From: Synechococcus sp. PCC 7336
GTDB lineage: Bacteria; Cyanobacteriota; Cyanobacteriia; Thermostichales; PCC-7336
Length of the DNA stretch: 64,000 nucleotides
NCBI RefSeq assembly: GCF_000332275.1
Contig: NZ_CM001776.1
Location: forward strand, 1,597,268-1,661,267
Direction of reading: 5' to 3'
In this document: positions 1 to 8,172 of the stretch, piece after piece
Numbering within the stretch: position 1 is the stretch's first letter
Layout of the letters: each line of letters starts with the position of its first letter
Notes under the pieces: model-generated
Seen by the model: the letters and a program-made list of their open reading frames with translations, nothing else
Database searches by the model: none
Told to the model about the DNA's origin: nothing
Program-made: the position numbers and the translations under genes

Positions 1-129
1 TTCTGTGCGCCACAGCGCTTCGATCTCGATCTGCTTGGGGGGATTGTTGCGATCGAGCGATACAGACACCTGACCGGCGATCTCGCCCCCCACCTCGAAA
101 GTATCGGTTTCGAGCACAATGTGAATCAC
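1..129 (-). CDS. Arrestin-like fold protein, N-terminal part only
   Basis: The reading frame starts with GTG at 129 and runs off the left edge, so only about 43 residues are visible. They read as a beta-rich segment (start VIHIVLET, then a Gly-Glu-Ile-Ala-Gly turn and SVSLDR), which resembles the first strands of arrestin-like or Spo0M-like beta-sandwiches. The start overlaps the stop of the upstream membrane protein by a few bases, so the two are probably translationally coupled and work together. The family call is inference from a short stretch. Confidence 0.55.
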   Translation of the reverse strand, partial: MIHIVLETDTFEVGGEIAGQVSVSLDRNNPPKQIEIEALWRTE

Positions 130-869
130 GCCACCACCTCCGGCAATACCTTGAGGCAAAAGACACTATCGTCATCCACCGCACGGGGTTGGCGCAACCA
201 GACTTCCACATGCCAGCGCAGTTGATTGTGGGTCGCCTCAAATGAGGGCGGACCTCCTACAGGAATGCGGACTTGCCAAGTGCCGCGCACCGCCTTGCCT
301 CCGGGTACGAGAGCCTGAGTTCCCAAATCGACTTCAGAGACAGGGGCATAAGCCTTGCGAGTATTCGTGCCCTGCTTGTAAATAACCCGCTCGCTACAGA
401 GCAGCTTCGCTTCCAGTTGCCCGGAGGATTGAACCCGTCGGTTGCCACGCATTTGCCGTTCGAAAGTCACAGTGACATCATCCCCCAGTCGCAAAGGCCA
501 GTGAGACAGCACCAGCTCGCCCGGTTTGTAGCTGCGCACGACCCGCAACTGATAGATAAACAGAGCCCAAAGCACGAGCGTGACTAAAACAAAGCCCCCA
601 ACGAAAATGACGGCAAAGATGCCAACAACAATCGTTGCGGCAAAGATGCCGCCCATCATTGACAGGAACAACAGGGCAAACCCGATATCCATTGCCGTCA
701 AGATGGCGGCTGCAATTCCGAGCCCGTACACGGGTCCCCAACTGTCCGAGCGATCGACGAGGGTGTAGCGACCGTCTTGCAAGGTGGGCTCTACGAGAGG
801 CTTTTCTGCCACCGAAGTCCGTCGGGGTCTTCCTTGGGTTCGCAAGCGATTGAGTTTGGATCGCGCCAC
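126..869 (-). CDS. Membrane protein with C-terminal arrestin-like domain
   Basis: A 247-residue protein of unknown function starting at GTG 869. Two long hydrophobic segments at about residues 48-105 should place it in the membrane. The C-terminal 110 residues are beta-rich and end in a segment with PPSFEATHNQLRWHVEVWL, typical of the last strands of arrestin-like domains (inference from pattern). It overlaps the next gene on the same strand, whose start also looks arrestin-like, so this is a two-gene unit. No catalytic motif is visible. Confidence 0.6.
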   Translation of the reverse strand: MARSKLNRLRTQGRPRRTSVAEKPLVEPTLQDGRYTLVDRSDSWGPVYGLGIAAAILTAMDIGFALLFLSMMGGIFAATIVVGIFAVIFVGGFVLVTLVLWALFIYQLRVVRSYKPGELVLSHWPLRLGDDVTVTFERQMRGNRRVQSSGQLEAKLLCSERVIYKQGTNTRKAYAPVSEVDLGTQALVPGGKAVRGTWQVRIPVGGPPSFEATHNQLRWHVEVWLRQPRAVDDDSVFCLKVLPEVVA

Positions 870-996
870 GCCATCTGTCTGTAAGTTATGCCCTGTATTG
901 TAGGCGGTGCCTCGGGGGGAATTGCGGTTCTTCAGACAGAATTCACTGCGATCGCATGTTGCTGTCGCGCATTCGCGAACCCCATCGCTGCCCAGT

Positions 997-1251
997 TCAG
1001 CTCTCGGACGGCCACAAATCCTTCAAGAGATCCATCACCTCAGCTTCGTTGGTTTCCACCTGACCGAAATTATCCTGTTCGTCAAACAAGCGATTGCTTT
1101 GGCGGTAGTCATTGATGCAACCGGCCTGCTTGGCATGACGGCACACTCTCGCCCACAGTCGCGCTTTAGTGCCCTCGCCTCCATAAGCAAACTGGACTTT
1201 GTCGCCAGAAATATGTACGTGGCAAATCGGGCAAGTTGCCGTACTGCTCAT
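997..1251 (-). CDS. Small cysteine-containing hypothetical protein
   Basis: An 84-residue protein that I do not recognise. It opens with a CPIC pair followed by a His, and has two more cysteines near residues 37 and 45, so a small zinc-binding fold is possible. A good ribosome-binding sequence (AGGAG, 7 bases before ATG 1251) supports a real gene. The second half is acidic with a helical ending (residues 65-84). It stands alone between the arrestin-like pair and an IS remnant. Confidence 0.5.
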   Translation of the reverse strand: MSSTATCPICHVHISGDKVQFAYGGEGTKARLWARVCRHAKQAGCINDYRQSNRLFDEQDNFGQVETNEAEVMDLLKDLWPSES

Positions 1252-1411
1252 CTGCTCATCTCCTTAACCGACATTCGGTAGCCTCGATTGGCGAGGGTGG
1301 CTATTCTCGGGGCTAATGTATCAGTCGCCCTACATTCCGATATGACAAATTACCAATTCGTGACAATTGGGTAGGTGGGCGTGCCATTCGAGTAACGCAG
1401 GCAACGGCACT

Positions 1412-1525
1412 TCCTTCAAAATCGTCGAGTTCCCCACCGACCTCGTCTTGCCACGATTGATGTGCGGGTTACTCGGCAAGGTGAGTCTGCGCGATCTGGC
1501 TGAGGTCTTTTCATGGGGGAGATGA
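1412..1525 (+). pseudogene. Possible transposase N-terminal remnant
   Basis: Inside the otherwise empty 1252-1618 stretch, one frame reads as 37 codons with FPTDLVLPRLMCGLL followed by KVSLRDLAEVF and then a stop. This resembles the start of IS6-like transposases, where a FPxDxV segment precedes a YxLSxRDLxEM helix. No start codon, catalytic part or inverted repeats are visible, so at most it is a decayed scrap. I see nothing else in this gap. Confidence 0.3.
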
Positions 1526-1618
1526 GTGAAGCTTTATCGCAATTTGCCGCTTCTACCCCGAAGAAATTTCTAAAATAGAAGTACAAAGCTTTGCAAGTTG
1601 TCTTTCAGCGAGGTTGTT

Positions 1619-1738
1619 ATGGGACACTCTGCAAAAGTCAAAAGAACGTCCAACGGCGATGGCTTTTTCCTGGCGACGATGGCAGCCATTGTGCTTTTGT
1701 GCCTATTTACGCTCATCGTTTTAATTGGCATTTTCTAA
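1619..1738 (+). CDS. Single-pass membrane miniprotein (39 aa)
   Basis: ATG at 1619, TAA at 1736-1738. The peptide has a basic N-terminus (MGHSAKVKRTSNGDG) and one hydrophobic helix of about 22 residues (from FFLATMAAIV to the C-terminus), so it should insert with the N-terminus in the cytoplasm. A GAGG sequence lies about 5 bases upstream. Size and shape resemble small photosystem or NDH subunits, but I could not match it to PsaM, PsbX, PsbM, Psb30, PetN or another I remember. Function unknown. Confidence 0.45.
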   Translation: MGHSAKVKRTSNGDGFFLATMAAIVLLCLFTLIVLIGIF

Positions 1739-1850
1739 CTGAGGAGCGAGTGACATCCTTGCAATGCTGACAGCGGTGGTCGAGTTCTACTCGATCCGCT
1801 GCTGCCGGTTTTTTTGTGCTAAATGGCTGCCGTTGGGTGTAGAGAATCCC

Positions 1851-2321
1851 TCAAGAGATGAGGGGAGCGTTGCTGTAGCGATGAATCGCTTTGGCGAGTT
1901 GCAGTTCGTTACCGGTTTCGTTCCACTCGACGCGATCGAAGATTTGTTTGAGCAGATAAACGCCGCGCCCGCATTCGTCAGTAGTGGCAATGTCGCGACC
2001 GAGCTGGCGCTGGCAGCGACAGTGGCTATTAAAACCAGGCCCTTCGTCCACAATTGTCCATTGATAGAGGGGGGCTTGGTTGAAGACCTCGACCGTCACT
2101 CGCTTGGATGCATCTAAGCCGTTCCCGTGCATTGAGGCGTTTACAAGGGCCTCTTGCAGGCCCAAGCGCACTTCTGCCTGCCAGCAGCGGGGGACTTCCA
2201 GTACTAGCAAGTCGAGGATAGGTCGGACATAGAGGGTGGAAACAAAGCTGAGGGTGTAGGCGGGCCGGGTGACCGGCTGTCGCAGAATCGAGAGCACAGG
2301 CGCAGTTCTCTGGGTTGGCAT
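1851..2321 (-). CDS. RsbW-type anti-sigma regulatory factor (ATP-binding)
   Basis: A 156-residue single-domain GHKL ATPase of the serine-kinase/anti-sigma type (HATPase_c_2). The N box reads EALVNASMHGN (about 57-67), the G1 box DEGPGF, and the G2 box ECGRGVYLLKQI near residue 117. The family phosphorylates an anti-anti-sigma protein or binds a sigma factor directly. No partner STAS or PP2C gene is next to it here, so the target is unknown. It is transcribed away from htpG. Length is normal for the family. Confidence 0.85.
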   Translation of the reverse strand: MPTQRTAPVLSILRQPVTRPAYTLSFVSTLYVRPILDLLVLEVPRCWQAEVRLGLQEALVNASMHGNGLDASKRVTVEVFNQAPLYQWTIVDEGPGFNSHCRCQRQLGRDIATTDECGRGVYLLKQIFDRVEWNETGNELQLAKAIHRYSNAPLIS

Positions 2322-2574
2322 TCTGGCACTTTTTTATTTTAGCAAATCAGCCTGTAGAGCAGTACAGTTTGTTGGGGCTGCCGCTAAAATAACGGCGATC
2401 GCCCGAGGGACTTGTCGTCGATTGGGCAGATTCGGTAGATTAGCACTGGACTGACGAGAGTGCTAACTTCAAGAGGCTGGGCAACCCCGAGGGCGACCCG
2501 ACCCGCCGTACTGGAACCCAGACTCACTCAATAGATGAATACTCACTAGATAGATGGATTGGGAGTGACCCCGC

Positions 2575-4446
2575 ATGCACGAACAAGGCAATATCAGCAT
2601 TCATACCGAGAATATCTTCCCCATCATCAAAAAATCGCTGTATTCCGATCGCGAGATCTTCCTGCGAGAATTGGTCTCGAATGGGGTTGATGCCATTAAC
2701 AAGCTGAAATGGATTAGTTATCGAGAGGATGTATCCGCTCTGCCAGAGCCGAAGATTACGATCGCGATCGATAAAGACAATCGCAAGCTCAGCATCTCCG
2801 ACACTGGCTTGGGTATGACCGCCGACGAGGTGAAAAATTACATCAACCAGGTGGCCTTCTCCAGCGCTGAAGAGTTTATCGAGAAATATAAGGGGAATGG
2901 CAACGAGCAAGGGATTATCGGCCACTTCGGCTTGGGTTTCTATTCCTCGTTTATGGTGTCTGCCCTAGTTGAAATTGACACCCAGTCATACCGGGCGGAT
3001 GCTCCAGCCGTTCACTGGTCCTGCGATGGCTCCACCCAATTTACGATGGACGACTCCGATCGCACCGATGTCGGTACCACCGTCACGCTAACCCTGACGG
3101 AAGAGGATGACGAATTCCTCGAAGAAGCCCGCATCCGCCAACTCATTACGAAATACTGCGACTTCTTATCCGTGCCGATCGAGTTTGGCGACTCGGTGGT
3201 CAACAAGCAGGAGCCTTTGTGGGTCAAGTCTCCAGCGGAACTCAAAGATGAAGACTATCTGGAGTTCTACCGCTATCTCTATCCCTTCCAGGAAGAACCC
3301 CTCTTTTGGATTCACATCAACACCGACTATCCGGTGATTGTCAAGGGCATTCTCTACTTCCCCAAACTCCGTCCCGACATCGATCCCAATCGCGGCCAAA
3401 TCAAGCTGTTCTGCGATCAGGTTTACGTCACCGACAACGCCGAGGAAGTGATTCCTAAATTCCTGATGCCGTTGCGGGGGGTCATCGATGTTGACGGCAA
3501 CGACATTCCCCTGAATGTCTCCCGCAGCTACCTGCACAACGATCGCAAGGTCAAGCGCATCTCCGATCACATTGCCAAGAAGGTGGGCGATCGCCTCAAC
3601 GACCTCTACAAAGAAGACTACGATCGCTATCTGCAGGTGTGGCCCGACATCAGCCTGTTTGTGAAGTTCGGCGTCATGAACAGCGATAAGTTCTACCAGC
3701 GGGTGAAGGACATTCTCGTGTTCGAGACGAGCAAGACAGAGGAGGGCCAGTCGCCTTACGTCACTCTGGCAGGCTATCTGGAGCGCAACCAAGAGAAGCA
3801 GGATAAGACGGTTTACTATACCAACGACAAGTCTGCTCAACGACCTTATATCGAACTGCACGAGGGGCAAGGGCTGGAAGTCCTGGTGCTGGACGGCTTT
3901 ATCGACAGTCACTTCACCGGTTTTCTGGAGCGGGAAAACAGCGAAGTGCAATTCAAACGGGTGGACTCGGAGCTGGACGATACCCTCGTGGATGAAGACA
4001 GTGCTGCCGATATTGTCGATCCCGCCACCAATAAAACCCGCGCTGAAACTCTGGAGGAATTGTTCAAGTCTTCACTGGGCAAAGAACAGCTCTCGGTGAA
4101 GGCTCAAGCCCTCAAGTCAGAGGCAGTACCCGCAATGATTCTGTTACCCGAGGCGCTGCGTCGGATGCAGGAGATGGCGGCAGTCATGCAGCAGGATGCT
4201 GCTTCCCTCAAGCTCCCCGACGAGCACACGCTGGTGGTGAATACCTCTCACCCGTTGGTGCGCAATTTGCAGGAGCTGTCGCAGGGGCAAGTGGTGGGCA
4301 GTGACGATCTACCCCAGTTGATCTGCAACCACATTTACGACCTAGCCATGATGGCCCAACGCAATCCCGACCCCGATACCATGCAGTCATTCCTACAACG
4401 CTCGAATCAGGTGCTGACCCGGCTGACGGAGAAGGCACTCGCGTAA
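2575..4446 (+). CDS. htpG: Chaperone protein HtpG (bacterial Hsp90)
   Basis: An ATP-dependent dimeric chaperone of 623 residues. The N-terminal GHKL ATPase shows REIFLRELVSN (26-36) with Glu32 and Asn36, the nucleotide-binding DTGLGM (76-81) and the lid/G2 segment GIIGHFGLGFYS (113-124). Middle and C-terminal dimerisation domains follow. The usual SNASDA motif is SNGVDA here, a mild deviation. In cyanobacteria HtpG acts in heat stress and has been linked to phycobilisome linkers and tetrapyrrole synthesis. The start at ATG 2575 has GGGAG upstream. purE follows closely on the same strand. Confidence 0.97.
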   Translation: MHEQGNISIHTENIFPIIKKSLYSDREIFLRELVSNGVDAINKLKWISYREDVSALPEPKITIAIDKDNRKLSISDTGLGMTADEVKNYINQVAFSSAEEFIEKYKGNGNEQGIIGHFGLGFYSSFMVSALVEIDTQSYRADAPAVHWSCDGSTQFTMDDSDRTDVGTTVTLTLTEEDDEFLEEARIRQLITKYCDFLSVPIEFGDSVVNKQEPLWVKSPAELKDEDYLEFYRYLYPFQEEPLFWIHINTDYPVIVKGILYFPKLRPDIDPNRGQIKLFCDQVYVTDNAEEVIPKFLMPLRGVIDVDGNDIPLNVSRSYLHNDRKVKRISDHIAKKVGDRLNDLYKEDYDRYLQVWPDISLFVKFGVMNSDKFYQRVKDILVFETSKTEEGQSPYVTLAGYLERNQEKQDKTVYYTNDKSAQRPYIELHEGQGLEVLVLDGFIDSHFTGFLERENSEVQFKRVDSELDDTLVDEDSAADIVDPATNKTRAETLEELFKSSLGKEQLSVKAQALKSEAVPAMILLPEALRRMQEMAAVMQQDAASLKLPDEHTLVVNTSHPLVRNLQELSQGQVVGSDDLPQLICNHIYDLAMMAQRNPDPDTMQSFLQRSNQVLTRLTEKALA

Positions 4447-4491
4447 TCACCTGCGCTCTTGCCCTCGGTCCCGCCATCTCTCCCTTACCCC

Positions 4492-5034
4492 ATGCCCGAT
4501 ATCTCTACTGCTACGCCTAGAATTGCGATCGCCATGGGGAGCGATTCGGATTTACCGACGATGGCGGCTGCGGCTGAGGTGTGCGATCGGTTTGAAGTCC
4601 CCTATACCGCGAACATTCTCAGCGCCCATCGCACCCCCGAGCGCATGCTGGAATTTGCCAAAACCGCTCATCTCAAGGGCTATCGGGTCATCATTGCCGG
4701 AGCGGGGGGAGCGGCACACCTGCCGGGCATGATGGCGGCTCTGACGCCGCTGCCGACGATCGGCGTGCCGGTGCAGACGCGACACTTGAGCGGGGTGGAT
4801 TCCCTCTATTCGATTGTGCAGATGCCGAGGGGGATTCCGGTGGCGACGGTGGCGATCGGAAATAGCCACAATGCGGGATTGCTGGCGATTCAGATCTTGG
4901 CTTGCCAGCAGCCGGAGTTGTTGGAGAAGGTGCAAGCCTATCGGGCGGAGTTGGCTGAGATGGTGGAAGGCAAAGACGAGCAGTTATCACAGCTAGGGTA
5001 TCGTCCTTATTTAGACCGGATGGCTGCGAAGTAG
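4492..5034 (+). CDS. purE: N5-carboxyaminoimidazole ribonucleotide mutase
   Basis: Converts N5-CAIR to CAIR in purine synthesis (class I PurE, cytoplasmic octamer). The phosphate-binding GSDSDLPTM lies at residues 16-24, SAHRTPERM at 44-52, and the [12 protein letters not shown] loop near 72-83. An in-frame TTG at 4459 would add 11 residues rich in Pro and Ser. ATG 4492 gives 180 residues, close to the family length, and is preferred. It follows htpG by about 45 bases, with no sign that the two are functionally linked. Confidence 0.93.
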   Translation: MPDISTATPRIAIAMGSDSDLPTMAAAAEVCDRFEVPYTANILSAHRTPERMLEFAKTAHLKGYRVIIAGAGGAAHLPGMMAALTPLPTIGVPVQTRHLSGVDSLYSIVQMPRGIPVATVAIGNSHNAGLLAIQILACQQPELLEKVQAYRAELAEMVEGKDEQLSQLGYRPYLDRMAAK

Positions 5035-5304
5035 AATGGTTTTCGTCTCACATCCGGCTTCCAGCTAGGTTCTCTCGGAGACATCCAAAAGCTAGGACTA
5101 AATGTCTCTAATGAAGCTCAATAGCAAACAAGCTAGGACGCTGGCGGCGATCTTCTCTGACCCCGTCCAGTCAAACATTAGATGGAAGGATATCGAAAAT
5201 CTGTTCGTAGCCCTCGGAGCAACCGTGACTCAAGGCAATGGTTCGAGGGTGAGGGTTTCCCTCAGCGATATCAAGCGGGTGTTTCACGAGCCGCACCCCG
5301 AGAA

Positions 5305-5572
5305 ACCTGAGTTCGATGGCTCTGCATGGCCCTCACCCCCAGCCCCTCTCCCAAGTTTGGGAGAGGGGAGCAACAGCCTCAAACCCGCAATCTACTGTTC
5401 TGTTCCCCTTCCCCCAAACTTGGGGGAAGGGGTTAGGGGATGGGGGCCAGACGCGAATGGCACTGAGTTAAGGAGTAATCTGGCATCGACAGCCACGCAT
5501 TTCCAAGGGGTTCAGCCTCTGAGCCGGTCTTATTTCAGTGCCATTCGGGCCAGACGCCTGTCGAACTGACGT
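5305..5572 (+). mobile_element. MITE family A, copy 1 (268 bp, in hicA)
   Basis: Bounded by 12-bp imperfect inverted ends (ACCTGAGTTCGA on the left; the right end reads ACGTCAGTTCGA on the other strand) and flanked by an exact 6-bp direct repeat CGAGAA at 5299-5304 and 5573-5578. Inside are two GC-rich hairpins (5343-5369 and 5404-5431) of the CCCTCACCCCCAGCCCC type common in cyanobacteria. No transposase is encoded, so it needs help in trans. A second copy lies at 18025-18199. About 103 bp of its length is a further insertion (5455-5557). Confidence 0.75.
5455..5546 (+). mobile_element. IS4-like MITE (92 bp) nested in MITE A
   Basis: Starts GAATGGCACTGAG and ends TTCAGTGCCATTC, near-perfect 13-bp inverted repeats, with exact 11-bp direct repeats GGGCCAGACGC at 5444-5454 and 5547-5557. 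The left end continues GTTAAGGA, like the end of E. coli IS4 as I remember it, and IS4 elements make 11-13 bp target duplications. No coding capacity. The exact flanking repeats show it inserted into MITE A and has not been rearranged since. Confidence 0.75.
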
Positions 5573-5676
5573 CGAGAAGACAACCAAGAGAGCAGCAGTA
5601 AAGAGCGTGAGAGAATTCCTGCTGCTAGCCGGGATCGAACCAGAGGAAGAAGCAATGGTTAACACGAGCGCCTAAT

Positions 5677-6645
5677 CTATTGCATCAGCGCCTTCAGATC
5701 GGCTAACACATCCGCCGCCAATTGGTAGCGGTAACGATAGTCGCACACCACCAGCTTTTTGAGAATTTGGGCTAACCCCGGACCAATGGGAAAATCATCG
5801 AGAGGGACGGGACCGACAGCACTGCCGCTGTGGAGCTGGTAAGCAGGGATACCCGTCAGGGCGGCGATCGCCACAATTCCCAGAGCATAGAGATCGCTAT
5901 TGAGTTTGGGATAGCCCTCCATCTGCTCGGGAGCCGCATAGCCGCGAGAGCCAATCACGGTATTGGGCTGACCCCAACGACCATCCAATTGTTGGACTGC
6001 GCCAAAATCAATCAGAAAGAGGCGGCCATCGACATCGGCACGAATGATATTGGCGGGCTTGATATCGCGATGAATCACGCCTCGATTGTGGACGAACATT
6101 AGCACATTCGACAGTTGTTCCAATAGGTCGATCGCCTGCGCTTCCGACAGCCACTGACCCTCCACAAACTCCTGTTTGAGCGATCGGCCTCGGATATATT
6201 CCTGCACGATGTATAGACTGCCATCCGCCTCAAACGAATTGAGCAGGGCTGGAATTTGGGGATGTTGCCCCAGTTGGCTCAATAGATCGGCTTCAACCGA
6301 GAGGGAGGGACTAACCGCTCCGGTTTGGGCGAGATCGCAGGGGAGATCGGGGGTTTGTAACTGCTTGATCACGCAATGTCTGCGTTCGGACTGCTGGGTG
6401 TCGAGGGCTAAGTAGGTGGTGCCGAAGCCCCCCGATCCGATGGCTTTTAAGACTCTGTAGCGAGCGGTATTGGGGGGAGCACTAATGTGAGCGATCGCCC
6501 CAGCGACAACTTGCCAGCCCCGGTTGCCCTGCAAGCGGCACAAAACTGTGTTGGGGGGCAGTGTCGTGCGCTCCAGCACAGAGTTTTGGGGAAGAGTGGT
6601 GGGTTCGACAGTCACGGTCGGGCGGACAGAAGAGCTTGGGGGCAT
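5677..6645 (-). CDS. Serine/threonine protein kinase (Hanks type)
   Basis: A 322-residue soluble kinase. After a Thr/Pro-rich leader of about 60 residues come the Gly loop GSGGFG (70-75), the VIK lysine (Lys94), catalytic loop HRDIKPAN, metal-binding DFG and APE. All catalytic residues are present. It has no transmembrane or sensor domain after the kinase. It lies 64 bases downstream of a WD40-repeat gene on the same strand; cyanobacterial kinases are often fused to WD40 repeats, so the two products may work as one unit (inference). Its end converges with the broken hicA. Confidence 0.92.
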   Translation of the reverse strand: MPPSSSVRPTVTVEPTTLPQNSVLERTTLPPNTVLCRLQGNRGWQVVAGAIAHISAPPNTARYRVLKAIGSGGFGTTYLALDTQQSERRHCVIKQLQTPDLPCDLAQTGAVSPSLSVEADLLSQLGQHPQIPALLNSFEADGSLYIVQEYIRGRSLKQEFVEGQWLSEAQAIDLLEQLSNVLMFVHNRGVIHRDIKPANIIRADVDGRLFLIDFGAVQQLDGRWGQPNTVIGSRGYAAPEQMEGYPKLNSDLYALGIVAIAALTGIPAYQLHSGSAVGPVPLDDFPIGPGLAQILKKLVVCDYRYRYQLAADVLADLKALMQ

Positions 6646-6709
6646 CCCAATATCAGCCGAGGGTACAAAATGATTTTATCGGGCGGGTCAATTGCGGAAT
6701 TTACCACGC

Positions 6710-8107
6710 TCACTCCCCAATGTAACGCCGACAGGTTTCGCAGGCGACACGAGTGGAATGGTTGAGAGGGTTGGCGAAGCTGGGGTGGTGCTGAAGGCGA
6801 TCGCAGGCCACTTGCAACCAAAACCGCCACGGCTCGGATGGAGCTGGAGTGGCGTCGAGCTCGCGGATATCCCACAACTTCAGCCGGCCTTGGCGATTGC
6901 CGCTGGCTAACCAGAAACCGTTCGGGGCAGCGGCGATCGCGCTGAAGATTTCGGGGCGCTTGCTGTGGAGGTGACGCTGCACTTGGCCGCGATCGCTCCA
7001 TTGGGCCAAGCTGCCATCCCAACCGGCACTGATGGGGGTGTTGTCCACAAAGGCGAGGGCAGAGAGCGGGCCCCGGTGGGCAGGCCAGCACCCGAGCGAA
7101 TGCCCGCAGCGATCCCAAACGCTGAGGTTGCCCTCACTATCGCCAGCGGCAATGTCTCCGCTGCTGGCGACGGCCAGCGAGAAGCCTGTCTCGCTGGGGA
7201 GTTCGAGCCTATCCCTCAGGTAGCGATCGCCCACCGTCCAGCGATAGACGCAGCCATCGCCCCCCAACCCAACCAACAGGCAAGAGCCCGGATCGAAGCA
7301 GAGCTGCCGAACGATGCCGCGATGGCCCTGCAGGGGAGCGGCTAGCGGCACCCCTTGCCGCGTCCACAGTTGCACGACCCGATCGCTACCCGTACTGGCA
7401 ATCCATTCGCCGTCGGGACTGATGGCGATCGCCAAGATTGCCCCCTCGTGACCGATAAACGGAGGGTCTAGCGGCTTTCCGCTTACGTCCCAGAGCCGCA
7501 CTAAGCCATCGCTGCCCCCAGTGGCGAGCCACTGGCCGTCGGGGCTGTAGGTCACTGCCATCGCAGCTCCCTCGTGAGCCTCAATGGGATGGATCTGGCT
7601 CAGGCTGCGAGCCTCCAGTACCAATACGACACCACTGTCGCAAGCAACCGCAAGCTTCTGGCTATCGGGGCTAAAGGCAACGGCAGCGATTGCCCCTGCC
7701 TCCAATCTCGACACCGCCGTCTCCCGCGCGATCTCCAAGACCTGCCGCAAATGTTGCAGAAGAACATCGGGCACCTGTTGCAAATGCTCCAGACAGTCCC
7801 CCACCGCCACAAGGGTTTGGATCAGTCCCGCCGTCGGATCGCGATTGAGGGTTTGTTGAATGATGGGGAGGGGGTTGTGCAGAGCGGCCTCCGCTAACAC
7901 TCGCACAGCGGCAGCCCATTCCCGCTCGGTGCTGAGTTTGAAATAGTCTCGAACGGGGGACGCAACGAGGGACTCCAGTGTCGGCCAGTGCTGGCGAGCC
8001 TGTTGCAGCAGAGCGCCCTGCAATAGATGGCGATCGCAAGGCTGTTGCTGCCATTGCTGCCAAGCTAACTGCAGTTGTTGTGCCAGCGCACCAGACCAGT
8101 CCGACAT
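6710..8107 (-). CDS. WD40-repeat protein
   Basis: 465 residues. The first 130 or so are predicted helical (rich in Gln, Leu, Ala). A series of WD40 blades follows with repeated FSPD, YSPDGQWLATGGSDGLVRLWD and ISPDGEWIASTGSD patterns, about six or seven blades, enough for one propeller. WD40 propellers scaffold protein complexes. The Ser/Thr kinase gene follows on the same strand, which suggests a kinase-scaffold pair. No catalytic domain is visible. The last residues (CETCRRYIGE) contain a Cys pair of unknown meaning. Confidence 0.88.
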   Translation of the reverse strand: MSDWSGALAQQLQLAWQQWQQQPCDRHLLQGALLQQARQHWPTLESLVASPVRDYFKLSTEREWAAAVRVLAEAALHNPLPIIQQTLNRDPTAGLIQTLVAVGDCLEHLQQVPDVLLQHLRQVLEIARETAVSRLEAGAIAAVAFSPDSQKLAVACDSGVVLVLEARSLSQIHPIEAHEGAAMAVTYSPDGQWLATGGSDGLVRLWDVSGKPLDPPFIGHEGAILAIAISPDGEWIASTGSDRVVQLWTRQGVPLAAPLQGHRGIVRQLCFDPGSCLLVGLGGDGCVYRWTVGDRYLRDRLELPSETGFSLAVASSGDIAAGDSEGNLSVWDRCGHSLGCWPAHRGPLSALAFVDNTPISAGWDGSLAQWSDRGQVQRHLHSKRPEIFSAIAAAPNGFWLASGNRQGRLKLWDIRELDATPAPSEPWRFWLQVACDRLQHHPSFANPLNHSTRVACETCRRYIGE

Positions 8108-8172
8108 CGAGAAACAGGCTTTGGGAAGTGTGAATTGAGACGGAGTTGGGGGATATCTGCACTGTGCCCAGA

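Larger units (their letters stand above)
5102..5675 (+). pseudogene. hicA: HicA-type toxin gene interrupted by nested mini-elements
   Basis: The first 68 codons encode a cyanobacterial HicA-like mRNA-interferase start (LNSKQARTLAAIF, GSRVRVSLSDIKRVFHEPHPE). The frame then enters repetitive DNA and stops at 5569. The missing C-terminus (KTTKRAAVKSVREFLLLAGI) reappears in another frame at 5577-5675. Removing 5305-5572 together with one copy of the 6-bp duplication CGAGAA restores an open frame of about 99 codons through the junction PHPEKTTKRAAV. No HicB partner follows; the next gene converges at 5677. The toxin is therefore inactivated. Confidence 0.8.

Noticed and set aside
3166-3951. Long open frame of 261 codons antisense to htpG
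   Set aside because: A shadow of htpG codon usage; the plus-strand protein is clearly Hsp90.
5621-5650. tRNA T-loop-like motif GGGATCGAACC
   Set aside because: It is the coding sequence for AGIEP in the displaced hicA end; no tRNA folds around it.
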